DNA of 64,000 nucleotides from Paralvinella palmiformis (GCA_025642065.1 JAODUP010000113.1:528501-592500), one strand, 5' to 3'. Positions 35,614 through 46,129 are shown, numbered from the stretch's first letter. The notes: generated by a model from the sequence alone, not told the origin. A program made the numbers and translations.

Positions 35614-37057
35614 TATGTTTAATAAAGCGCCCTTATTAGCAAGATCCAGTAAAAGCCGCTATACACTGATATCCCAAATAATATGTCTGTAAAAACACAA
35701 TGAGGAATTTAAACGATAATCTTTATCTGTGAAAACAACCTTGAACAGGTGTTTTTTTTAGACCAGATTAAAAATGTTCAAGAGGCGACGTATTTCAAAT
35801 ATCCATCGACAACCTACTGTAAAAAGTGGGGGCTGTACCACTAAACCCGTGTTACTTGTATCAAGCAAGTTTTTAGATAGTCGACGTTTTTAAGATGGAA
35901 GTAGGTAGCTTGACATACTGATATAACATGTTTTTATATATTAATACATTTGTGTGTGTGTGTGTGTGTGTGAGTTTGTTTTGGTGTGTGTGTGTATATG
36001 TGTATGTGTGTATCTATCTGTCTGTCTGTCTTTCTGTTTCTTGGGCTGTCACAGATTGTTCACATAATATTAAATACTATCTTTTCTTTCTCTCACCTGG
36101 ACCACGTGCCTCAGGTGTGATAATGTCGAGGTTAAGCAAAGCACTCATTCATTCACTATTCCATTTATTTAGAACGTCCCCTAGCGTCGATGCTGCTCAC
36201 TCGACAGATCCAGCCACGGTACCAAAAGATGGCGCCGCCATCGATGGAATTTACGCCCTGCCACATCCCATCTGGTCCCAGGAGGAAGTACACAGCGTGA
36301 CGGTTACTCACAAACCGCCAAAAGATAAAACTGATTGGGTAGGTATCATCATCATGTTTATCATTATCACCATTACCATCACTACCCTCAAAAACAACAA
36401 CAACAACAATACCACCACCACCAACAACAACAACAATAGCAACAATAAAAACAACAACAATCTTCCTATCATCAGCAACATTATCATAATGATTATTACA
36501 ATCATCGTCAGCATCATCATCTCTATCATTATTATAATGGATTTACCTTTTGAGGATGAAATCGTCATTTGTTTTTGGTTTACAGTTCCTGTTCTATAGA
36601 ATTAAATATTTCGATAATTTAGCATATTTAAAGTAATGCTTAGGTGAACATCTGCAATGCAATGAGTAATAATGACCATTTGGCAGTTATTAATGTAGCT
36701 GCAGTAATTTAATATTTTCGAGCTACAAATTAACTTTAAATAAATATCAAATTTTGAACGAGGTAGTCTATTCAAGGCAAATAAATTCTTGCCCATTCAT
36801 CACATCCACGACGACTATCAAGTTTCAACTTTCGATTCGCTCGGACGCAGAGGTTCTTATACAGTCTCCATGGTCTGATCGGTAGAGCGGTTGGACACAG
36901 AGTTATAGCATCTGAGGTCAAACCTAGCGCTGGGTAACAAGGGTGTTTCATCTTTTGCTTCGCGTCATTATCTTGGAGGTCGCTCGGCTCATTCGGCTTA
37001 TGATATGCTTAAAAGTGGCCGCAAAACAGTAACATTATTTTGGTTAATGTTTAAAAT

Positions 37058-37088
<31 letters not shown>

Positions 37089-37398
37089 TTATCATAAAGT
37101 TCCCTGAAAGTAAGTGCAGTGGATTGTATTGTTTTAACATCTTTGGTATTAAAATCATTTACAAATATAGAAATATCGATATATCACAAACATTGATCTA
37201 CACAATGTTTAGCTGCCTATGTAAAAGCCTATTTAAAAAACGAATATTCATCAGTGAACAAATAATTACATATGAACCTCGGGCCATTTGACAAATTATC
37301 AAACAAACACCAACATCATCGTACACGTACATTCATCGCATATTGTAAACACTGTAATTATAATTAGGATGATGACGATGATGATGACGATGATGATG

Positions 37399-37430
<32 letters not shown>

Positions 37431-39227
37431 CATTAATATGTTAGAATTTATAATAAATCTAGCTATTACACGTTGTGTGTATTAAACAACGCCTTCGTTG
37501 CATACTTAATTGTTACGTGCAGTTCCGAACCTTTGATCGTGATATTGAATCGAAGTGTCACCTATGTCTGTAGAGTGTTTCATCCTTAGATGAAGAGCTT
37601 CAGCCTAATCATCCTATTTATTGAAGAAGTCACACTGAGATCAAATAAAACAAAAAAAAACATCGGTTGATATTATTCATATTTTATTATTAATAGGGAA
37701 TTCATAACACGGAAGGAATGCTAAATATTTCAAACTTGTATATCTTTTCCAGTTGGCCTACTTTACCGTGAGAGTTCTGAGGACCGGATATGACCTCGCC
37801 TCTGGATATAACAGACGTACAAGGGATGAGGCATTGTGGCTCAAGTGAGTCCCCGTTGTATAACATTTTTATATGACACTGAAGTGGCTAATATTCTGTG
37901 TATACAGTTGGTATATGTGTGTGTGTATGTGTTCTGAATTTTACCAAAACTGTAAACATTTCTCAAACATAAATTTTTGGTATATTTAAAAGGTGTCTGC
38001 AACAATTATTGGTTTCGACCTTCTCAAATGTCTGTTGGAAAAACTTCTACTATTGGACATGCTATATTCATTCATTCATTCATTCATTCATTCATTCATT
38101 CATTCATTCATTCATTCATTCATTTTAGTATATTTAAAAGGCTTTGGAAATAAATATTGGTTTCGACCTACCCAATTGTCTGTAGGAACAGCTTCTACTA
38201 TTGGACTTGCTATATTCATTCATGCATTCATTCATTCATTCATTCATTTTTAGTATATTTAAAAGGCTTTGGTAATAAATATTGGATTCGACCTACCCAA
38301 TTGTCTGTAGGAACAGCTTCTACCATTGGACTTGCTATATTCATTCATGCATTCATTCATTCATTCATTCATTTTTAGTATATTTAAAAGGCTTTGGTAA
38401 TAAATATTGGATTCGACCTATCCAATTGTCTGTAGGAACAGCTTCTACCATTGGACTTGCTATATTCATTCATTCATTCATTCATTCATTCATTCATTTT
38501 TAGTATATTTAAAAGGCTTTATTAATAAATATTGGTTTCGACCTACCCAATTGTCTGTAGGAACAACTTCTACTATTAGACTTGCTTCATTCATTCATTC
38601 ATTCATTCATTCATTCATTTTTAGTATATTTAAAAGGCTTTATTAATAAATATTGGTTTCGACCTACCCAATTGTCTGTAGGAACAACTTCTACTATTAG
38701 ACTTGCTTCATTCATTCATTCATTCATTCATTCATTCATTCATTCATTCATTCATTTTTAGTATATTTAAAAGGCTTTGGTAATAAATATTGGTTTCGAC
38801 CTACCCAATTGTCTGTAGGAACAGCTTCTACTATTGGACTTGCTATATTCATTCATTCATTCATTCATTCATTCCAACAGTCGTATTATATTCCTTGAGA
38901 CTGTCGCCGGTGTACCTGGTATGGTGGCTGCTATGGTCAGACATCTTACCTCTCTACGGAAGATGAGGAGAGACCACGGCTGGATACATACACTCTTAGG
39001 TCATTATCATGCTTATGTTTACATTTTCTATACCGATCACTTCTGTTATATTTCAGTGATGAAAGTTGGTCAATAACAGACTAAAGTTAACTTGTCGGAG
39101 TCCCATCTTTACCGTAATGTTTATTTGATGTCTTGTCTTATCAGCTGGTTTACTTTGGGTTTAGTCCTTATATATACAAAGTGTGGCCGAACGATCCAGC
39201 AACTCGTCTATCCACTGAACAGCCCTA

Positions 39228-39272
<45 letters not shown>

Positions 39273-39495
39273 TAGTCGTTTTCGTCATTGTCGTCGTCGT
39301 AGTTGTAGTAGTATTAGTAATTGTAGTAGTGGTAGTAGTGAAAGTAATGATATCAACCATAGTCATAATAATAGTAGATGTAGTAGTACTGGTAGTGGTA
39401 GTAATATTTGTATTGTCACCTTTAACTCAGTGTCAAACTAAGAAACTACCAAGTCAGCACTATTTTGACAGAGCTTTATGTTATTATTGTTGTTG

Positions 39496-39560
<65 letters not shown>

Positions 39561-39871
39561 GAAATAATAAGCCCAACCAAAGGGTAACAGCCTCGTGATT
39601 TTGTTTTGTTTTGACAGAAGAAGCAGAAAATGAGCGCATGCATCTTATGACGGCATTGGAGCTAAAACGGCCAACAATGGCCTTTAAGACACTCGTACTG
39701 GCCTCACAAGGTATTGGTAAATTATTTAATAATATCATCCTCTATGGTCAATTAAAAACTAGCAAGAAATATGGACGATGGTGAATTATATATCTTGTGA
39801 AAGGCCTCGGTTCTTGTGATCATGAATTCCCCCATTATGGTGAAAAATTTTGCATCACAATAAAAACAAAA

Positions 39872-39925
<54 letters not shown>

Positions 39926-42020
39926 TCCAAAATGGCAATAAATTTTCATAGCTCGCTACTGCAAATGAGGGAGAAGCCTATGGTCTGTAATTCACTATTT
40001 CACCATAAGAACTTAGAATACATGACATATTCGGCGGAGAAAATCTTGCTAGTTGCCTCGCTAGATGAAAAACTCGTCATACTCTAGTGCCACGGCTGGG
40101 ATTCGAACCTCCGACCTCTTGAACAGCATAACCACGAATAAGAAGTCCAAGGCTCTAACCCATGAGGCCATAGAGGCGGTGAGCAGCTAAAGGACGCTGA
40201 TTCAGATAACTTTACTGCGAGGACATTCCTATTATAGGTCACTATAGTCAACGTTGAACACGACAACTCGTTCTAGGCCGAGACAGTCCTGTGGTTGTTC
40301 ACTGGCTCTGCTAACACTTTAATAATAACAACAACGTTATCAGATATGACACACTAATACTCGTACATCTCGGTGCTGGAAACGCATTATCCCACTGGAA
40401 ATCCATCTAATGCCACCGTTATGGCGAGATTACGTGGTTGTTTTCGTATATGTGAAGGCACTTTAAACGTGTTCATTTAAGGCCAGAAATTATACTCTTA
40501 TATTGAAGTATTTTGCCGCTCTGTAGTGTTTTCAGTACGCGTTTAAAACTACATAACCACTGAGAAGAGATTTGCAATATGGTCCCGAACCTGAGAAATA
40601 ATTACTAATGACATCTACATATTGTCCTTAGCTGTCACGGAAGTTAAATTGATTAGTTGTTCAATCTGCCTGTCACTTCTCGCTTGATATTAATATACAT
40701 ATTTGATTAATTGCGTTTTGTTTTCGTTTTCAGATACAAATAAAGCCTTAACGAGCATTTATACAAAACTCACAGATAGGCGTACCAATTTAGCTATCAT
40801 TGATTCTCTGATAACTCGAAATGCGATAATATTTCGACCATGTTTCTTTACTCTCAATACGATGATATATTGTTCACAAATAGCTCTCACTTCTAAAATG
40901 AATAGAAGTTAGCATGTACTTTTTTTCTTCTCAAGCTGAATGGTATTAAGCTCTTTTCAGCTGATGCGCATTTTTGGATAAATTGACGTTGCATTCATGA
41001 GGTTTGACTGTTAGCTCTGAAATGGTTTTTACTTGTTTATTAAGACGACTGTTAAGACAGGTCATGGTGCTAATATTTGTTGTTCTTTATTTCAGCATTG
41101 TTCGTAACTCTGTTCAGCGTAGCCTATATGATTGGTCCGCGATATTGTCACAGATTTGTAGGATATTTGGAAGAAGAGGCCGTTGTAACGTATACGAAAT
41201 GCTTAAAAGTAGGTCAAATTTTATGGCCACTCTATAATCTGGCCTACCATTGTTCCGACAGTTATATTTTCCGACATAATTATGAGATGCGCGATACGTT
41301 TGGTTAACAAATTGTTATCAATAATAGGGCACTAAAGATACTCGTCTATTGTCTCTTTTTGGGCGTCTACGTCATATATGGTAGAACATGTGAATAAAAC
41401 AAAATATTGTTCGATTGTCGTTTAGATAAAACACTGCTAATGTCACTATCAGAGTCTGATGCCGATATGTCTGTAATAAGATGGGTCAAGTGTGTGTTTT
41501 GAAATCTTCTGAAAACAAAACTGGGTTGTTCGGAATAAAGACAATATAATGGTAAACTTACATTTAGATTTGTTAATTAGAGTAAGAAATGAACATAATA
41601 GGCTAAATTTGCATTTATGAGAATCCTGTATTTTAATAGTCTTGCATTTTATTAGTCCTGTATATTAATACCGTTGTATTTTAATAGTCCTGTATTTTAA
41701 TATTGTTATATTTTAATAGTCCGCAAGTTTAACAGTCCTATATTTGAATAGTTCTATATTTTAATAGGGTTGTGTTTGAATAGTCCTATATTTAAATAGT
41801 GCTGTATTTGAATAGCCCTGCATTTTAATATTGCTGTATTTGAATAGTCCTATCTTTGAATAGTCCTATATTTGAATAGACCTATATTTGAATAGTCCTG
41901 TATTTGATGATATGCAGGATATTGATGGTGGACCTCTGAATCATTGGAAGACGAAGCAAGCTCCACAATTAGCAGTTGACTACTGGAAGCTGAGTGTAAT
42001 TTTAATTTATTCTTATTTAT

Positions 42021-42057
<37 letters not shown>

Positions 42058-42086
42058 CGCACACACACATACACACATACACACAT

Positions 42087-42121
<35 letters not shown>

Positions 42122-45100
42122 CACTTAAAGCATTATAAGTACTCGTGACTCAGGAATAGAAACACTGCATCGCATCTCGAGCGGTGGCATTGGACACAGC
42201 TCGTGTGGTTGGTGTGTTTTATATAACAACTTTAGTTGGATATATAATTCACCTTGGTTGTACGTGGGAACAGAATTATCTTTCCTAGGTCCAGTTATGC
42301 CCAGTTTGTACTATGACATTCAAGATTAGCTCTAATCTGCTTGTCATAAATAACATTTAAGAACTACAATAGTTAGAATAGCATAAATTAGGTCAGGTTT
42401 GAAAATGATAGCATAGTTCAAACAGTAAAGAAGATATGACGCGCTATTACAGTCTGCCTCAGTGCAGGTGTCAGTCTTTTAATAGCAATTAAGCTAAATA
42501 GTTTTAATAGTAGTCGCTTCATGACGCCTGCCCGTTGTAAAAACTGATCTTTGAAGACAGTGACAATTGGGTTATATGGTTTATATAGTATTGCTCTGAA
42601 GAAAGATACAGCAATTGAAAAAATAGCTATAAATAGGGCTGCTTAGATAATTAATCTAAACATTCTCACTACTGCCGTGATCTGACTTGGGTGTTCTATC
42701 CCAAATCCACGGCTGTAGGTGATTCGTTTTTGATTTTGCTTGGCGGCTTAGGGACTGGTGAGACATTACACATGTCTCAGCAAGAAAAGTCGCTACTCTG
42801 GATTCAGTCCCCTGAAGAAACGTCCAGAGTTTGAATTCACGGTTCGAGATTCTCTATGCCTGTGCCTTATTATACACAGCTAAAACACACACACGCACAC
42901 GCACACGCACACACACGCACACACACTGGTTATCTTAAAATCTATTTTGCCGAGTTTCAATCGACTATGTCAGATGATATTATGAAATACAACATGTATG
43001 ATATAACATATGTGAAATGATATGTACAATAATATCTTACTGCTACAATAATTACTCGTTTTAAAATTATATGGATTCGTTTTATAAAGATATAATTATG
43101 TTTATTCCACATCCTTTTTATTTGTAAAATTTGTCACGAATTTTTTAATGTTATGTTAAGGAGGGATGCCTTATATAAGCAATGGTTCAAACATCCTCCT
43201 TTTCAACATTCTATATGTGTTTGCTTTCATTAAAATGATGGTACAGTCAGAATCCGTTAATCCGGACATCATTTATCTGACATATACACTTTCCGACACA
43301 TTATTGTCTCTGACGGATTTAGGTCCATTATAAATGACTCTACACATCGACTCACGATGCTTCCATTGCCTGTGGCTATTTCATAGTCAATCATTCATTC
43401 ATGGCTAATTACAACAACAAAAAACAAATGCGTGATCTTTCCAATGAGCAGATCATGAGTTAATCTGATGGACAAAGTGACACGAGTATATTCTTTATAA
43501 TGTCTGTAATTAACAAACATCCAAATGATCAATGGCCTCAATGCCATTCCGTACCATGGCGTACGGTTATTGCATATTGGTTTAAATACAAAGGTAAAAG
43601 TTACTTGCTATCAGAAATCTACACCACGGCATCAACCATCAGAATCCAAGTAATACTCCACTGGGTTCCAAACTTTGAGGGCAACGACCGAGCTGATAAA
43701 CTAGCAAACGAGGCCACGAGCCTAGACATCATCGAATATGCCGAACATACCTCAGGCACATTCAAAGCGCCTTGTTGACAGATTTATGGCTAATCGACTT
43801 GAACCAATCCACACAGATTATACATCAGCATTAAAGGATTGGTACCAGAAGACCACTGTAGTTGGACATAATTTCCTCAACAACAGATTGGCCAACACCC
43901 AACTCAGAAGACTACGTTTCTGAACTTACTCAAGGAACTTCACCGGCCCGTCACCCCTAACAATATGCCGTCATTCTCAACAAGTGTACGACCCGATACA
44001 TTATCTGCTCAACTGCCCAGCCTACCCGAAGCACCGAAGAATACTTAAAGGTCATCTCCGCCTGGAAGACCACAAACTTCCAGACCATCACCTTGGAGTA
44101 TTGATCATAAGAAAATCAACATTTCTACCAGACATCATAACCTCACTTCTCCAGAAAGACCCTTACACACACCACCAACAACAATGACAGATCAGAGCCC
44201 CTCTATGGTCTAGTGGGCAAGACCATGGGACTTCCATAATCTATGTCTGTAACATTTATGACCTTTGAATTGGTGACTGAGTGTTCTATTTATTCTCGAG
44301 ACTTGGTGTGTCACAGTTGGAACATAAGACGGAGAAGCAACTTCACATTAAACAACTTCCACCATCATAATAACAGAAATCTACACCAGGTGGCTGTGCC
44401 CAATAGACACGAGATTATGTGTCATTTTGGTTCCAATGGATGTTGCGTTTTATTTTTGTCACATACAACGGCATGTCTTTACCACTATGTCACGGATTCG
44501 ATATTCCGACATTCACGTTTATCCTACATATTATCACGTGACAAACCTTGTCGGATTAATGGATTCTGACTGTATTATGAATGTTGAAATAAACAATTTG
44601 AATTGAAACAAACCCCATAATCTATGTCTGTAACATTTATGACCTTTGAATTGGTGACTGAGTGTTCTATTTATTCTCGAGACTTGGTGTGTCACAGTTG
44701 GAACATAAGACGGAGAAGCAACTTCTTTGGGAAACGAGATGATCAGACCGAAAGGTTTGGCTGAATGGCGAAATATATGACGGCTGTAGACAAAAAATAA
44801 GATTCGCACAAATGCTAATTTCCTGCTACTGCCATGTTCGGTTGGAGTTTTATCCACAGAGACTTCAATGACGCCTGAAATAAAGTATTGGAATGAAGGA
44901 TAGTTTTCAATTTTGCGAGATTAATGCGAGTAGTGAAAGTGAGATGATATATCATGGTATATCATGGTATTGCCGATGGTCATCGGGGGAAAGAAAAACT
45001 CATCGAAACATTTCTGTTTCAGTTTAAAATTGTTCGACAAATTGTTCGGATTATCAGAAGTTGAAGCGGGCGAGGAGAATGGAATGGAATGGTGTCGCGA

Positions 45101-45435
45101 GCTATATACCTATTTTCAGGATTGCTGTAAATCAATGACGAAAACAGAGAATATTACAATCACTATAAATGGAGTACTATTACCACTCGGATAAATCGAA
45201 CTGATTCTGATATACATTTTCGAATGAAACATCCCCGTGTTTGATTTGGTAAGAAAATCAATTCCGTAGAATATTCGACAAAACCTGATATAGTTATGTT
45301 CCATTTCAGGCTGATGCCACGATGAAGGATGTCATTTTGGCGATCAGAGCCGATGAGGCTCATCACAGGCTCGTCAATCATACGCTGGCTTCTATGGAGA
45401 GAGACGACTTTAATCCATACAAACCAGGACAGTAA
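34419..45435 (+). CDS. AOX: Alternative oxidase, copy 2 (complete, nine coding exons, 358 aa)
   Basis: Second mitochondrial alternative oxidase, with the same reaction and location as copy 1. Coding exons are 34419-34556, 35426-35577, 36173-36338, 37753-37844, 38881-38999, 39618-39710, 41096-41208, 41918-41995 and 45310-45435. The reading frame closes exactly (1077 nt with stop), and all intron positions and phases match copy 1. Ligands are all present: E189 (LET), E228 and H231 (NERMH), E279 (LEEEA), E333 and H336 (DEAHH), and the quinol-site Tyr (Y286). The C-terminus is NPYKPGQ. It differs from copy 1 by six more residues in exon 2, a different presequence, and about 23% changed residues in exons 3-9. 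I see no frameshift or stop, so it should be functional. Its upstream promoter is not recognised. Several splice sites are built on or pressed against repeats. Confidence 0.94.
35426..35577 (+). CDS. AOX: AOX copy 2, coding exon 2
   Basis: The acceptor CATGTTTAG ends at 35425. The donor GTAATA at 35578 is the first repeat of a TAA tract. It codes [20 protein letters not shown] then [18 protein letters not shown] to NQMDHF plus two bases of Arg. Alignment with ALCS...[11 protein letters not shown] of copy 1 confirms the frame. Confidence 0.9.
35578..35945 (-). mobile_element. LINE 3' fragment inserted at the exon 2 splice donor of AOX copy 2
   Basis: (TAA)n (35579-35612) is followed by TGTATGTTTAATAAAGCGCC and further blocks that match the LINE at 31928-32640, ending with the segment near TACTGATATAACATG. 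An internal part is missing. The TAA tail abuts the exon directly. Confidence 0.75.
36173..36338 (+). CDS. AOX: AOX copy 2, coding exon 3
   Basis: The acceptor TTATTTAG ends at 36172 and the donor GTAGGT starts at 36339. It codes [39 protein letters not shown] to KTDW. It is 166 nt long, as in copy 1. Confidence 0.95.
36866..37036 (+). repeat. tRNA-derived SINE, family A (AOX copy 2 intron 3)
   Basis: CTCCATGGTCTGATCGGTAG head, AAGGGTGTTTCATCTTTTGC segment, GAGGTCGCTCGGCTCATTCG and a terminal AAGTGGCCGCAAAACAG. The family layout is clear although diverged. Confidence 0.7.
37753..37844 (+). CDS. AOX: AOX copy 2, coding exon 4
   Basis: The acceptor TCTTTTCCAG ends at 37752 and the donor GTGAGT starts at 37845. 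It codes [20 protein letters not shown] then [10 protein letters not shown] plus two bases. It is 92 nt, as in copy 1. Confidence 0.95.
37981..38880 (+). repeat. Seven-unit tandem array (119-148 bp) with ATTC tracts, ending at the exon 5 acceptor
   Basis: Units start TATATTTAAAAGG at 37981, 38129, 38254, 38379, 38504, 38625 and 38762. Each carries GGTTTCGACCTACCCAATTG or a close variant and ends in an (ATTC)n run whose length accounts for the period changes. The first unit is the most diverged. The last ATTC run ends CCAACAG, which is the 3' splice site of AOX exon 5. Confidence 0.95.
38881..38999 (+). CDS. AOX: AOX copy 2, coding exon 5 (first diiron Glu)
   Basis: The acceptor is CCAACAG, directly after an ATTC run. 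The donor GTCATT at 39000 is weak. It codes [20 protein letters not shown] through [11 protein letters not shown]. It is 119 nt, as in copy 1. Confidence 0.96.
39226..39272. repeat. (AAT)n/(ATT)n palindromic microsatellite
   Basis: About ten AAT units are followed by ATT units, so the tract is self-complementary. It is in AOX copy 2 intron 5 and is followed by a TAG/TCG-rich degenerate triplet region. Confidence 0.85.
39478..39562. repeat. (TTA)n microsatellite
   Basis: Long TTA tract with a short TTG interruption, 55 bp before the exon 6 acceptor. Confidence 0.95.
39618..39710 (+). CDS. AOX: AOX copy 2, coding exon 6 (second Glu and His)
   Basis: The acceptor TTTTGACAG ends at 39617 and the donor GTATTG starts at 39711. 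It codes [19 protein letters not shown] to TLVLASQ and supplies E228 and H231. Confidence 0.96.
39866..39924. repeat. (AAT)n microsatellite
   Basis: AAT repeat in AOX copy 2 intron 6. Confidence 0.95.
40088..40200 (-). repeat. tRNA-like SINE head, family D
   Basis: On the minus strand: A box TGGCCTCATGGGTTAGAGCC, then a long variable part, and B box GGAGGTTCGAATCCC, a Leu/Ser-like layout. The acceptor stems do not pair convincingly, so I call it a SINE head rather than a tRNA gene. It lies in AOX copy 2 intron 6. Confidence 0.5.
41096..41208 (+). CDS. AOX: AOX copy 2, coding exon 7 (LEEEA helix)
   Basis: The acceptor TATTTCAG ends at 41095 and the donor GTAGGT starts at 41209. It codes [19 protein letters not shown] then [18 protein letters not shown]. 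It has E279 and Y286. The helix before RYCH differs most from copy 1. Confidence 0.97.
41624..41911 (+). repeat. 16-bp minisatellite, 18 units, ending 6 bp before exon 8
   Basis: Eighteen successive 16-mers, consensus TCCTATATTTGAATAG, run without any length change from 41624 to 41911. The last unit (TCCTGTATTTGATGAT) is followed by ATGCAG and then exon 8. Upstream units are more diverged (TTTTAATAG type), those nearer the exon more alike. Confidence 0.95.
41918..41995 (+). CDS. AOX: AOX copy 2, coding exon 8
   Basis: The acceptor ATATGCAG ends at 41917 with almost no pyrimidine tract. The donor GTAATT starts at 41996. It codes [20 protein letters not shown] then DYWKLS. It is 78 nt, as in copy 1. 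Confidence 0.93.
42026..42120. repeat. (CA)n microsatellite with TA end
   Basis: CA repeat with CG and TA interruptions, 30 bp after exon 8 of AOX copy 2. Confidence 0.95.
42133..42472. repeat. Repeat R, copy C (AOX copy 2 intron 8)
   Basis: It is colinear with the second half of copies A and B, including GACTCAGGAATAGAAACACT (missing in B) and TTAGAATAGCATAAATTAGG (as in B). It ends at CTGCCTCAGTGCAGGTGTCA. It is truncated on the left at the CA tract. Confidence 0.85.
43500..44190 (+). mobile_element. Retroelement fragment with RNase H-like C-terminal region
   Basis: The frame gives [30 protein letters not shown], the WVPxxxGNxxADxLA signature of the RNase H domain carried by Jockey/I-type LINEs. 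It continues in shifted frames with [16 protein letters not shown] and [20 protein letters not shown], a zinc-finger-like tail. Frame changes and stops show decay. It lies inside the pogo-like element. Confidence 0.65.
44203..44238 (+). repeat. Truncated tRNA-like head
   Basis: CCTCTATGGTCTAGTGGGCA is A-box-like. No B box follows. It is probably a 3'-truncated SINE. Confidence 0.3.
44234..44344 (+). repeat. 111-bp exact direct repeat, first copy
   Basis: It starts CCATAATCTATGTCTGTAAC and ends GGAGAAGCAACTTC. By eye it is identical to 44615-44725. Confidence 0.9.
44615..44725 (+). repeat. 111-bp exact direct repeat, second copy
   Basis: Identical by eye to 44234-44344, with a 381-bp period. 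This copy lies outside the right end of the pogo-like element, whereas the first lies inside it. Confidence 0.9.
45310..45435 (+). CDS. AOX: AOX copy 2, last coding exon (DEAHH and stop)
   Basis: The acceptor CATTTCAG ends at 45309. It codes [20 protein letters not shown] to [10 protein letters not shown] and TAA. It supplies E333 and H336. Six of 41 residues differ from copy 1. Confidence 0.97.
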   Translation, partial: ADATMKDVILAIRADEAHHRLVNHTLASMERDDFNPYKPGQ

Positions 45436-45571
45436 TAGATAGTAATCGAATTGGAATTAGGCTTATTTGAAATTATCATTAATTGTGTATGATCCAGATC
45501 GATTTCCCCCGAACTTTTTGATTTAGTTCTATTGCACGGTATATATTATACGTTGTAAATTGCCTTCTTTG

Positions 45572-45572
<1 letters not shown>

Positions 45573-45648
<76 letters not shown>
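45573..45648. repeat. (TA)n microsatellite
   Basis: TA tract starting about 140 bp after the AOX copy 2 stop codon. Confidence 0.95.
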
Positions 45649-45649
<1 letters not shown>

Positions 45650-45776
45650 TATAATTAATCTGTATAATCGGTAATATGGATATTACCTGAAATTTTCAGG
45701 TAATCTGTATAAATCTCAGGTACCAATAGACGTATTACCTGATATACATGTTACCTGAATATACAGATTAACTGTA

Positions 45777-45785
<9 letters not shown>
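45641..45785. mobile_element. Small hairpin MITE flanked by TA repeats, second copy
   Basis: TATAATTAATCTGTATAATC at the left pairs with the right end ATACAGATTAACTGTAATG. The interior has ATTACCTGAAATTTTCAGG. It is the relative of the element at 13166-13322. Confidence 0.6.
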
Positions 45786-46090
<305 letters not shown>

Positions 46091-46129
46091 GTGTGTTTGT
46101 GTGTGTGTGTATTGTGTGTGTTTTGTTGT

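Larger units (their letters stand above)
43244..44572. mobile_element. Pogo/Tigger-like DNA transposon with 24-26 bp inverted ends (AOX copy 2 intron 8)
   Basis: Left end CAGTCAGAATCCGTTAATCC (then GGAC) and right end GTC, GGATTAATGGATTCTGACTG are inverted partners. TA dinucleotides flank both (43242-43243 and 44573-44574), the expected target duplication. It spans 1329 bp. No intact transposase is seen. A short frame [20 protein letters not shown] near 43401 could be a helix-turn-helix remnant. A LINE fragment is nested inside. Confidence 0.7.

Noticed and set aside
35928..36599. 223-codon open frame as a separate gene
   Set aside because: It only joins a GT tract, the AOX copy 2 exon 3 frame and an Asn/Ile-rich repeat. 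The real content is the 166-nt AOX exon.
37981..38880. Regular repeat array that could be mistaken for CRISPR
   Set aside because: The units are head-to-tail copies with no unique spacers. They lie in a eukaryotic intron and vary only in the ATTC run length.
40088..40200. tRNA-Leu or tRNA-Ser gene on the minus strand
   Set aside because: A and B boxes and a long variable part are present, but I could not pair a 7-bp acceptor stem, and it lies inside a gene intron. A SINE head is more likely.
34419..45435. AOX copy 2 as a pseudogene
   Set aside because: Despite repeat-damaged introns, all nine exons are open, phases match copy 1, and every iron ligand is present.
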